Origin: Thraustochytrium sp. TN22
Lineage: Eukaryota > Sar > Bigyra > Thraustochytrida > Thraustochytriidae
Reading direction: 5' to 3'
Length of the DNA: 64,000 nt
Assembly: GCA_013306675.1 (NCBI GenBank)
Contig: JABLUY010000117.1
Coordinates: forward strand, 46,704 to 110,703
Positions within the stretch are counted from its first letter, which is position 1; every line of letters starts with the position of its first letter. This document shows positions 1-9,130 of the stretch, in pieces. The notes below the pieces were generated by a model. That model made no database searches. It had not been told where the DNA came from and was given only the letters and a program-made list of their open reading frames with translations. Both the position numbers and the translations under genes were made by a program.

Positions 1-2672
1 GGCGCGGGCCTGCACGTGCGGCGCCCCGGGCATTCATCCATCCCATCCATCCCAGCGCGAATCACCGGCCGGGCCCTTGCGCGCTGCGCGCCGCGACCCG
101 TGGCCCGCGCTGCGCGGGGCGCGCGCTCGACCGCTCGCTCGCCCGCGGCCTCGCTCGCTCGCTCGCCCGCTCGCTCGCTCGCTCACGCGGTGGCAGAGGC
201 CGCGGCGGCGGTCGCGGCGGCGCGCCCGCACGCCCCAGGCCATCGCGGCAAACGGCGGCGAGCGGGGGCGAGGCTGGAGTTCGCTCTTGGCTGCCAGTGG
301 GCGGGCTCCTCTTTCCAAGTCGCGCGCCACGCCCAGCGCCGCGGCGCGCGAGCCGGGTCCTGTCGCGGCGTCCGCGCCGCCGCCGCCGCCAGCCGCGCCG
401 CGCGCCGCGCGCGACGCAGCTCGCGGCAAGCAGGCAACCCGCGAGCTCTCGAATTGGAGAGCAAGCAAGCGAGCGGGCAAGAAAAGCGAGCAGCGCGCTG
501 GGTCAGGTGGGGGGCGCGGCCGTGGCCGTGGAGCGGCGCTTCTCGTCTCGCGCGCGCCTTTCGGCGCCGCGCAAGCCGCGCAGGCCGCTGCTCGTGCGGC
601 CGCCGCCCAGGACAGCTCTCGAGCGAGCTCTCGAGCTCTCGAGCGAACTAGAGCCGCCGCGCGGCTCCAGCCGCGCGGACGCACGCAGGCGGGCAGGCAG
701 GCTACGCGGCAGGCGTCCGGGCCCTGCAGTGCTCTTCTCTCGCTCTGGTGAGTGGCCAGAGCCGGGCTGTGTGAGGAGGGGGTGAGGGGCGCTCGCTGGC
801 TGGCAGACAGACAGCCAGCCACCAGTGGTTACCGGGTCGCGGGCCAGCGCGCACGCGACGAGGAGGGCGCCGCGAGGCGCATCCAGGCTCCGCTCACGAA
901 CTCGCAAAGGAGCGTGCGGAGCGTGCTCCAACGCTCTGACCTTCTTTCGCTACTGCTCTGCTCTGCACCGGGGAGGACGGGAAGCTCCAAGCGGAGCGAA
1001 CTGGCGTCCCGCGGTTCGCCGAGGGAAATTTGTTTGCTCGTTCGGGAGCGTAGTCTTGGCGCAAGCCAACCGCGAGCTCCCCCATCGTCGAGCGGTGCAT
1101 CTACCCGACCGACCGCCGCTCCGAGCCTGAAGAGCGCAAGCAGCAGCATCGAAGAGCGCACGCTGCAGCCCTGACTGTGAGATCGCCAACAGACCGAACG
1201 ACGTGCAAGTGAGAACATAGTCGTCACGTTACGAAGCAGACCGCGCAGCCGGGCAGCGAGCGAGTGCGCAGCAAACCTTCATCGGCAAACCGACCCGACC
1301 GATCGGTCGATCCGAGCGATCGGACGAGCGCTCCCGCGCCACCTCGCCTGCGCAGCCTCACCTCTCACCTCTCGCACTTCAAACTCAAGACTTCCGCTCT
1401 TGCGCTGTGCCGCGCCGCCGCGCCGCCTCCGGTCGTGCACTGTCCGGTTGGTAGCCGCCGCGGGCGCCTCCAAACCCATCCTGCACAGTAGTAGCTAGAG
1501 CAGTGCTGCGCCGCGCGTCCTTCGTCGCGACCCGCCTGGAGCGGCAGAAACCTAGCCTAGCCCAAAGGCCGTGGCGCCCTTGGCTCGCGAGACAACTCGA
1601 GCGAGGCGGGAGAGACGAAGGAGACAAGAGAGAGAGAGGGAGCTCGGAACCGGCTCTTCGACGCGCCCCCCTCCCCCCTTTCCCCACTTTCCCGCCGCCG
1701 TCCCGCTGCGGGCCTGCTGCGGGCCGGCTGGCTGTCTTTCAACAAGGCACAGGTTGCCTGCTAGCTAGCAAGGCGAGCAAGCATCCCACGGACCCACGGG
1801 CAGTAGCCGAGAGTGGCTCGCGAGCGCGCCGCTGCCGCGTGCGAGCCGCACCTCTCCGTCGGTTTCGAACGCCAGCCCAGAGTCTGCTGGCCGCCGCACG
1901 CGCCCGGCACGGGCCGCGGCTTCCTTTGCTTCCCCCAATTACAGGCGCGCCGCGCCACGGAAAGGCCGCCACATCTCCAAGGCGCAGCGCCGCGCCGCAC
2001 GTCTCGACGCGGCCCGACGCGAAGCGACAAGGCAAGACAAGTCCAGACTGCAGCGAGCGCTACGCGCAGACCGCCGGCGTCCGTCCACGCGTCAGTGCAC
2101 CCACCCAACGCGCTTCAGTTGGCAAGCGCTCCGTCAGCTTCTCCTATTAGCAGCTGCAGGCAGCACCGACCGGTGAGCGGCCTTCGGTGTCGAACGCGTC
2201 CTCGGCCCGTGCGCGCAGCACGACAGGCAGGCAGACCCCTTCGCCCCGCGCCACCGCCACGCGTGCAGCACAGCGACAGCAACAGCGCGCCGCGCCGCGC
2301 CGCCGTGCCGTGCCGTGCCGTGCAGCAGCCGCTCGCCGCGCGCAGGAGCCACGCGCGCGGTTCGCGCTGCGCGCCAGCGGCACGTGTGTCGCCACATCAG
2401 CGCGGGCGTGCGATCCCCGAGCCAACTCGTTTACGCGGGACTTTCGAGTGCTGCGTGCAGTACCTGCACCTGCCTGTCTGCCTGCGAGCGCGGGACGTGA
2501 GTAGAGCTCGCGCGACTTCGCGCGCTTCGCGCGGGACCACGCGGACGTACCCGACCCAACAGCAACCATTCCAGCCCAGACGCTTCTACCGGTCATTGAC
2601 CTGCCCGGCTTGGGCAGCCTGCAGCGGCTGCTCCTGCACCGGCACCCCTACGTCCACGAGGGCGCGGTGGCC
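1..2672 (+). promoter_or_regulatory. Long ATG-free leader / upstream region of the polyQ gene
   Basis: I scanned this stretch line by line and found no ATG on the + strand before the one at 2673. CAT (ATG of the other strand) occurs many times, five of them in the first 60 bases. A strand-specific loss of ATG over 2.67 kb is what selection against upstream starts in a transcribed 5' leader would leave. A good intron candidate lies at 2497-2579 (GTGAGT donor, CAG acceptor); the sequence after it is open in frame with the polyQ protein but has no ATG of its own. GCTC-type short repeats occur at about 143-185. No coding gene is supported here. Confidence 0.5.
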
Positions 2673-2732
2673 ATGGACGGGAGCTCTCGAGAAGATCCCT
2701 ACGCGGGCCGACACTTGCACAGGCAGAACCGT

Positions 2733-2778
<46 letters not shown>

Positions 2779-4129
2779 TCCTGCAGACACCCAAAAGTGA
2801 GCCCGGCGAAGCGCCCAACCCGCCCAACCCGCCTGAGCAGGCGACGGCGAAGCGGCCAATATGGACGCAGGCCGCCGCCGCGACGGCCCCGGCCAGCGGC
2901 TTTGTGACGCAGCTCGGGCATCGCTACCAGCGCAACAACAAGGACACCGGCCAGAAGAACCTCCGCTGCTTCCCCTCCTGCGACGAGACACGCGGCCATG
3001 TCGAGCATGGCTTTTGCGGCTCTGTGGTTGAGATTTGGGTGAATGACCCTCTGCCGGACACCAACCTCCACGCCTGGGCCGTCTTCTCGCTCCAGGAAGA
3101 AGACCTGGAGGTCGACCTTGGCGGGCATGTGCTCCTCTCCGACGTCAGGGTCGCTAAAGAGCGCGCGCGTGGCCAGCCCAGCCTCCCGTGGATCCCTGGC
3201 GAGCGCACGGCCGCTGGCTTTCAGTTCAATCGCAGCCGTCAAGGCTGGCACTATGCATGGTCTTCTAGTGTTCACACGAGCACCTCCATGCACGTGCTCC
3301 GCGCCTACCTTTTTCGCGAGGTGCCCGACATCCCGGGCGCCCTCCAATGCGTCTCCATTGCCACATCTACGCCCTTTCAAATCTTCTGCAGCCGTCGGCG
3401 CCATCGGGCAATGGCACGCGTCGCTGCCGGCGCCAAGAAGACCAGCAGCGCAAGTAGCAGTTCGACCTCGGTATCTTCCTCCTCGAGCGCTGGGCCGCCG
3501 GCGCCGCCCGTCGTGGCTGCCAGCTCCAGCTCCAGTTCCTCGCTCGGTATGCTCCACCACAACCACCACAACCACAACGACGGCAGCGCGGAGGCGCGCC
3601 GCGACTCTACGCTCTCACTCTCCCAGTTCTCCACGTTTTCCTCTTCCTCTTCCTCCTCCTCACTGCCGCCCTCGCGGACCTCCTCGCCGAACATACCGGC
3701 CGGCCTTGACCCGGCCGCCGCGCTCTTCGCCAGCGCCTCGTCTTCTACTGGCGCCCACATATTCGCCAACCAGAGGCTTCCGCAGCAGCTTCCGCCGCCG
3801 CCGCCGCCGCCGCAGCTGCAGCACGCCACCTCGACACGCCGCGATAGCCTCCTCACCGACGGGGCGGCCATTGGCAGTCGCAACCTCAAGCGGAGCCGCT
3901 CTTCCATGCAGAGCGTCCATTCGGAGGGGTCTATCGGAAGCGCCTCTGACGCGGCCCCGCTGCTCCCAGCTCTGCCCTCGCGCAAGATGCCGCGCAGCGC
4001 CGACACTGCCGTCTGGTCGTCGTTGGCACCCTCGTTGCAGTCACTCTTTCAGCAACAGCAGGATGCAACAGCTCCTCCTCCGCTGCAAGGGTTCACCTCC
4101 GTGCAAGATCAGTTTCGCGCATTGCTGCA

Positions 4130-4184
<55 letters not shown>

Positions 4185-4460
4185 CTTCAGGAGCAGCAAC
4201 ACATTTTGCAGCAGCAGCAGCAACAGCAACAACAACAAATTCGGCAGCAACCACAGCAACAGCATCAGCGGTATCAGCACCATCATCAGCTCCTTCCACA
4301 GCGCCAGGACTATCAGCCGCAGCCGCCGCACCAGCGGTTTCTGCAGCCTGGGAGTGCGCAAGTCGCCATGTACTCGTCGCGATCACAAACGGTGGACGTT
4401 TGCAACCCGAACCACGGCATGTTCTTTGCCAGGACCATTTGCTCGCTGCAACCTTCGGCT

Positions 4461-4495
<35 letters not shown>

Positions 4496-4814
4496 GATTC
4501 CACAGCGACAGCAGCAGACGCTTCCGGTCCCGCCGCCTATGCAGGTGCCCAGACTGTACTCGGGAAGCGCCGCGGCTTCACCAAATCAAGAGGAGCCGCT
4601 CTTCGATAGCAAGCAGGAGCTTGCGCTCCAACTCAACCAAATCGGCTCGCCGACGGTCGCGCCGGTGCCGCAGGACGTCTCGACAGCGCCATCGCCCGCC
4701 GACTCGTTGCTTCCGGACCTCGGCTCGTATCGCCTCTACATGGAGCCCTCGGGGGGCATCAAGTCAGGCAACGCTGGCAACTCCAAGACAGAGTCCACTG
4801 AATATGAAAGATGA
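2673..4814 (+). CDS. PolyQ-rich protein with an unrecognised basic-ended domain
   Basis: The ORF gives 713 aa from an ATG in strong context (GCCATGG). The frame is open upstream to 2505 but has no earlier ATG. After a short polyQ tract (about residues 23-36) comes a compact, non-repetitive region at about residues 80-250, with conserved-looking Cys, Trp and His residues, that ends in the basic motif CSRRRH. The rest is low complexity: Ser-rich blocks, then four further Gln tracts encoded by mixed CAG/CAA between 4120 and 4520. A folded basic domain plus Gln/Ser-rich tails resembles a transcription factor or coregulator. I do not recognise the family, so that role is inference. The next gene may start only 80 bp downstream. 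Confidence 0.7.
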
Positions 4815-4894
4815 TGACATCATAGGAGCTTCGGCTCACCTTATTGGCAAGCGAACATGTTGAACAGATTCCAAGTAGAGGCTGTCAGGCTGTG

Positions 4895-6549
4895 ATGCCT
4901 TGGAGGCTTGACCCGACGCCCTTGCTCGAAGAGGAGGCTTCTGCTTCAAGGGCAATCGCCATCGCTGGTCCGATTCGTGACCCGGTGTCCGAATCCTTCG
5001 AGCCGCGTCGCAGGCGCCTCTCCGGGTCGCCGTGTGATAATCAAGGCCAGTGGCACTGGAATCTTGAGCTTCTTAAAAAAAAGGTAAGTCAGCCTGCATT
5101 TGCCGCGCGGCCTTCAACTTGCAGTGCCACGCGGCGCCGTGGCCCCCCTGGCCCAGGGTCACGATGGACTCGGGGACTCCGCCAGTTGCGTGCACTGCTG
5201 GTGGCACGGCACGCCTGGTCGTTATGCAGCAGGCTGCAGGCCGGCTGCAGCAGAAAGCCCCAACCTGCTGCCGCCGCGAGGGCGCGAGGCACGAGGCGAG
5301 GCGCGGGGCGCGGGCGACGGGGCGCAATCTGCCCCGGGAGCCCGTCAGGGAGCCCATGTCAAGCTGGCCGAGGTTGCTCGCCGAGGACGAGGCGGAGAAC
5401 GATGACTTCGCCGCCGAAGTCTTGGTCGTGGCGCAGCGGACGGGGCAGAGCGGCAGTGCGGAGCGCCGGGACGCCCTGGCCAGCCGACTACACCAGTGGA
5501 CAGCCTGCGGCGCGGCTCGCGCGGCGGATGAGCACGCATGGAAGACTGGGCCAGCGGCGCCGGTTGCTCTGCACCATTTCTTGAGGCTCGGAGCGCTGGA
5601 CCACAAGGTGGCGGCCATCTACGCGGCCGACCAGGTGAGCTGGCTCCAGGCTTGCGTGGGTGCCGTCATGAACGTGGCCGCCCCGCGCCGCGCCAGGCCC
5701 ATCAACCTCGCGCGTACTCTGGCGGTCTATCTGGTGGTGGACGAGGCAACCTCTGACGCCGTGCGCGCGACGCTCGCACCAGCGCTCGACGGCCTGGCGT
5801 CGCGCTTCGGGCTTCGCGCCGCCGTCCTTGACCTTGCCGCGAGCGAGCCGGCCGCTTGGCGCGGCGCGCTGCGGCTCCAAGCGCCCGAGCTCGCGGCAAG
5901 CTCGCCAAGTACTGGCACCGCGGGCCCAAGGCGCGCCCTGGCCGGCCTGCGGCTCCGCGGACAGCGGCCCGAGTCTGCTGCACGCTTCCGCAAGGAGGGC
6001 GCCTGGCTCGTAGCACGTGGGGTCGTGGACGCCCGCTCTTTCCGCGACGACCGCAAGCTGGCCGTCGCCCCGCACGACTCGTTCGTCCTCGAGGTGGAGC
6101 TCGAGCTGCCGCACGCCTCGACGGTGTTTTGCCAGTGGCGCGCCGTGCTCGCGTCGCCAAACGACGCGATCCTCTGCGTCTTCGAGCACTCGGGTCGGCA
6201 CGCACTCGTGATGGCGGGCGCCGACGAGGCAAGTTTTGCGGTATGGCTCCTGCGCCCGCCGCGCCAGCTTCAGGCGCTCGTCTCCGCGCAGATGCGCACG
6301 CGCAAGGCCGCCTCCCTCGCGCCCCGGAAGCGGCGCAAGCTCGTCTCCAAACCAGAGGAAACCGACGCCCACTCGGTACCTGAGCTTCCGAGGCTCGACG
6401 CGTCCTGGCTCGAGGCCGTGCGCCGCGCTCACCACGCCGTGGAGGATGTGGTCCGCGCGGAGCAGACCGACCCGTTGCCAGTGCCCGAGTACGCCGCGCT
6501 GCTGCGCCGCCACCGGCCAGCCCTGCCGGCCCTCCTGACACATACATAG
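4895..6549 (+). CDS. Unrecognised protein, two exons with a 41-nt intron
   Basis: Exon 1 (4895-5083) encodes 63 residues. It ends at a consensus donor (AAG|GTAAGT), and exon 2 resumes at 5125 after TTGCAG in the same frame, giving about 537 aa. If the intron is not real, the first ATG of the long exon is at 5164 (461 aa). I recognise no domain. About residues 140-460 are Ala/Arg-rich and partly hydrophobic and look globular; a basic cluster RKRRKL near the C-terminus could be a nuclear localisation signal. The stop is followed at once by a GAC/GAA repeat that leads into the MED31 gene on the same strand. The tight spacing to the polyQ gene leaves open that exon 1 is 3' UTR of that gene. Confidence 0.55.
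5084..5124 (+). other. Candidate 41-nt spliceosomal intron
   Basis: The donor is GTAAGT at 5084-5089 and the acceptor TTGCAG ends at 5124. Removal joins two ORFs in phase 0: exon 1 has exactly 63 codons. The 41-nt length is not a multiple of three, so retention would shift the frame. Short introns of this size are known in several protist groups. No transcript evidence is available here. Confidence 0.5.
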
Positions 6550-6557
6550 AACAAGAA

Positions 6558-6559
6558 GA

Positions 6560-6617
<58 letters not shown>

Positions 6618-6660
6618 CACCAAGATGAAGAAGAAGAAGAAGAAGAAGAAGAAGAAAAGG
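6558..6660 (+). repeat. GAC and GAA trinucleotide microsatellites
   Basis: About 19 GAC units run from about 6561 to 6616, then roughly 12 AAG/GAA units from about 6624 to 6660. The tract lies between the stop of the upstream gene and the MED31 start codon, so it is in the 3' UTR of one or the 5' UTR of the other. The frame through it is open into MED31, but it would give only polyThr/polyLys before the ATG used here. Confidence 0.9.
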
Positions 6661-6852
6661 AAAACGAAGTGTACTGCCTTTCCGGGCTGGGACCACCTGC
6701 GAGCTGACGCAGAATTTGAGCTCGTGCTCTCCGTGTTCGCCGTACCACCTCCATGTCGGCGCTGTGTTACGCGGCCCTGCTGCCGGCCCCCGAGTCAGGC
6801 TCGGCGAACGAGAGCAGACCCTTCAAACAACGACGCTTGGCGCGGGGCCGCC

Positions 6853-7500
6853 ATGGCGGAGGACGCTACAGCGGCAGGGGCGGCGGCGGCGGCGGCGACG
6901 GCGGCGGGCGCGCCCGCGCCCACGCCCACGCCAGACGGCGCTGCGGCCCCGGCGCCTACGGCGGGCCCGGCGGCGCCTGGGGGCGGGGAAACTGATGCCA
7001 TGGCGGTGGACGACGGCAACGACGCCGCCGCCGAGGCCGAGGCCAGCAAGGGCGCTGGCGACGGCGGCGACGGTGGCGACGGTGGCGACGGTGGCGATGG
7101 CGACCCGGAGGTGGACGAGAAGGAGCGGCTGCGCTTCGAGGTGGAGCTGGAGTTCGTCCAGTGCCTGGCCAACCCGAGCTACCTGAGCCACCTTGCACAG
7201 ACGCTTGTGCTGGAGGACGAGAACTTCTTGGCGTACCTGGAGTACCTTCGGTACTGGAAGGACCCAGACTACGCCAAGTTCGTCGTCTACCCACACTGTT
7301 TGTACATGCTGGACCTCTTGCAGGACAAGGCATTCCGTACGCGGCTCAAGGATCCTCAGGTCGCCGAGCTCATTCACTCACAGCAGTTCTTTCATTGGCA
7401 GTATCATCGGGCTGCTGCCTCCCAAGCGCCAGAGCCTAGCGTCTCGGCCGCAGAACCAGCAGCACCAGCAGCACCTGAGGCAATGGACACGAGTGCATGA
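6853..7500 (+). CDS. MED31: Mediator complex subunit 31 (SOH1 family)
   Basis: MED31 is a small, highly conserved subunit of the middle module of the Mediator complex, which links activators to RNA polymerase II in the nucleus. The product is 215 aa from an ATG in GCCATGG context. Residues about 90-175 are the SOH1 domain: FEVELEFVQCLANPSYL, then LEYLRYWKDPDYAKFVVYP and a C-terminal helix ending near HWQYHR. The domain is nearly intact relative to animal and fungal MED31. The N-terminal 85 residues are an Ala/Pro- and Gly/Asp-rich extension not found in typical MED31 (about 130 aa) and partly encoded by a GGCGAC repeat. The C-terminal tail is Ala/Pro-rich. The family assignment is firm; the exact start is less so, since the frame is open upstream. 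Confidence 0.95.
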   Translation: MAEDATAAGAAAAAATAAGAPAPTPTPDGAAAPAPTAGPAAPGGGETDAMAVDDGNDAAAEAEASKGAGDGGDGGDGGDGGDGDPEVDEKERLRFEVELEFVQCLANPSYLSHLAQTLVLEDENFLAYLEYLRYWKDPDYAKFVVYPHCLYMLDLLQDKAFRTRLKDPQVAELIHSQQFFHWQYHRAAASQAPEPSVSAAEPAAPAAPEAMDTSA

Positions 7501-7591
7501 TAAGGAATGATGATTGATTTTGACCAACAGAGCTGCTTCTGCGATGGGCGAGCATCACCATTTCGAGGCGAATGAAAACACTTCGATGAGA

Positions 7592-8130
7592 TCAAATCGC
7601 TCGGCGATCGTGAAGAGGCTTGAGCGCGGTGAGGTAGCGGCGCGCGGCCTCCATGTCGTTGCTGAGGTTGGAGTGGGAGCTGCCGAGGTTGATCCGGCCA
7701 TGGGAGTACTCGGGCTTGACAGTGCGCTCGAGCGCGCGATGCTAGACGGCAAAGGCCTCCCCCAGAGCGCTGGTTGTTGCTGAGAGTAGCACTGAGCCTA
7801 AATAAAACGAGGAAAGAAACCATCACCGATAGTCGCCAAGTGAAAGAGGACCCCAAGTCGAACCGCATCGTGGCGCTCTTCGGATGTGTGCCAGGCACGC
7901 AATTCAAGCAAGTCAGATGCATCAGGTCAGCTTTGGCGACTTCCAGCTCTGCTCCGTCGGGGCGCTTCCGGGCCCGTGTCCGTTGCCCTCCAAAGAGAGC
8001 GACCTCAAGCGCAACTGCGCGCTGAATGCAAACCGTGCCATGATAAGACAAAGCTGCATCGCCTGCCTCACGAATCGAGAACTGATTGGGCTTGAAGAGC
8101 AAGTCGTAGAGCCCTGGAATTTCTAAAATA
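7592..8130 (-). pseudogene. Degenerate PEX5 (peroxisomal import receptor) TPR remnant
   Basis: PEX5 is the cytosolic receptor for PTS1 peroxisomal proteins and binds cargo with C-terminal TPRs. On the minus strand 7592-7741 reads as a PEX5-like last TPR (KPEYSHGRINLGSSHSNL, then EAARRYLTAL) and ends at TGA. Directly upstream in the same frame is a TAG (7742-7744) at the place where the TPR helix has an aromatic residue, preceded by a PEX5-like LGEAFAV stretch. Further upstream, in a different frame, is RLGVLFHLATIGD, matching the preceding PEX5 repeat, with about 25-30 residues missing between. A weaker match (EAGDAALSY) lies in a third frame near 8060. Stops, frameshifts and a deletion point to a pseudogene. 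A multi-intron gene is the less likely alternative. Confidence 0.6.
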
Positions 8131-8218
8131 AAGAAGTGCTCGTATCAGATGTTCCGCTTTGACCACTTGCTCTACTTGCTCTAGAGAGCTACCAGGAGCT
8201 TCAGTGGCTCTTGGCTTC

Positions 8219-8290
8219 AAGAGCGAGCTTGAAGATGCCTCTCGCTTGCTGGTAAGTCAAGAGCGAGCTTGAAGATACCTCTCGCTGGCT
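8219..8290 (+). repeat. Direct repeat, 40-bp period
   Basis: Two adjacent copies start at 8219 and 8259. The first 18 bases are identical, then there are a few substitutions. The second copy is cut short. It lies in the noncoding interval downstream of the Mpv17-type gene. Confidence 0.75.
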
Positions 8291-8443
8291 AGCTCGTCAG
8301 CCACGCGAGCCACCAGTGCTCGCCTAGGCCTAGCTTCAAACGTTTTGAAGCGACTTGGCCGAATCGTAATCCTCGCGACTTTTGGGGTATAACGATGTCG
8401 GAATAAAGAGTAAGACAGATGCAGGTTTTTTTGTTCATCAGAT

Positions 8444-9130
8444 CTATGAGGACACAGCGAGCGCGGGGGCCGGGAGGGCCTCAACGACGGATTGAGCGAC
8501 GATTGGCTCGGAGACGATGGAGGAGGAAACGTTCACGGTGTTGTGGTGCGCGTTATCGTGGAGGAGGCTGTGGGACTGAAAGTCGAGGATACAGTTCCAC
8601 ATGAGGTTGCAGACACAGACGAAGAGAACGCGATGCGAGGCCGGGACGAGGGCAAAGTTGATGGCCTGGATCGGCACCCAAATGGAAATGAGCGAGGTCA
8701 TGATGGGCTTGAACTGCTCCTGGTAGGTCGCCAGGCTCTCGCGAATGCTCTCGCCGCGCCAGGCGCCCGTGTACATGTAAAAGCAGGGCAGGTAGGACAG
8801 CGGGCTGTGGATGAAGCCGTCCATGAGGCTGCACGCGATGCCGGACCGGAGCGGCGTCTTCAAGAGCGCCGCCGGCAGCACCCGCGGGTACATTTTGTAC
8901 AGGTTGAGCTTGAAGAGCGAGTAGCCCGCCGCGAACGAGCCGAGTCCCCAGAAGCGCGCCTGGTCGCAAGCCTCCCACGACTTGCCCTCCACGACGAACT
9001 GCGCCAAGCAGTCGCTCGCCAGGCCGAGCATGCCGCTCAGCACAAAGTTGGTCGTCAGTGGCCTCTCGCGCAGCATGCGCGACAGCAGGCCCGAGTCCAC
9101 CGCCACACGGCGAGCCGCAGCGGCCGCCAT
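8444..9130 (-). CDS. Mpv17/PMP22 family membrane protein
   Basis: The 228-aa product belongs to the Mpv17/PMP22/Sym1 family, small four-helix proteins of the inner mitochondrial or peroxisomal membrane linked to metabolite or channel function. It begins with a short arginine-containing stretch, then the characteristic RERPLTTNFVLSGMLG and GDxxAQ-like region (here DCLAQFV). The C-terminal family block, SLISIWVPIQAINFALVP followed by FVCVCNLMWNCILDFQ, is present at about residues 145-190. About 30 Ser/Ala/Val-rich residues follow it. The start ATG at 9128-9130 gives a normal family length. No minus-strand ATG occurs for about 1 kb upstream, so the start is well supported. The organelle cannot be read from the sequence. 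Confidence 0.9.
   Translation of the reverse strand: MAAAAARRVAVDSGLLSRMLRERPLTTNFVLSGMLGLASDCLAQFVVEGKSWEACDQARFWGLGSFAAGYSLFKLNLYKMYPRVLPAALLKTPLRSGIACSLMDGFIHSPLSYLPCFYMYTGAWRGESIRESLATYQEQFKPIMTSLISIWVPIQAINFALVPASHRVLFVCVCNLMWNCILDFQSHSLLHDNAHHNTVNVSSSIVSEPIVAQSVVEALPAPALAVSS

Larger units (their letters stand above)
7501..8443. other. Intergenic interval MED31 - Mpv17 protein
   Basis: The interval lies between two convergent genes. It holds the PEX5 remnant and AATAAA hexamers on the + strand at 7801, 8126 and 8402. A 40-bp direct repeat covers about 8219-8290 (two copies of a unit beginning AAGAGCGAGCTTGAAGAT). GC content is lower than in the neighbouring genes. I see no other gene. 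Confidence 0.6.

Noticed and set aside
16-931. Overlapping ORFs of 140-260 codons at the left end on both strands
   Set aside because: They start at GTG or TTG, overlap in all frames and are Ala/Arg-rich, as expected when stops are rare at about 70% GC. There is no ATG on the + strand.
1813-2907. 364-codon + strand ORF ahead of the polyQ gene
   Set aside because: It has no ATG and is low-complexity. Part of it could be exon if the 2497-2579 intron is used, but no start codon supports this.
3043-4863. 606-codon second frame through the polyQ gene
   Set aside because: It is the +1 shadow of CAG/CAA repeats (polySer/polyAsn) and of biased codons. The other frame has the compact domain.
4895-5083. 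A separate small gene in this stretch
   Set aside because: It joins in phase to the next ORF through a consensus 41-nt intron, so it is treated as exon 1 of that gene.
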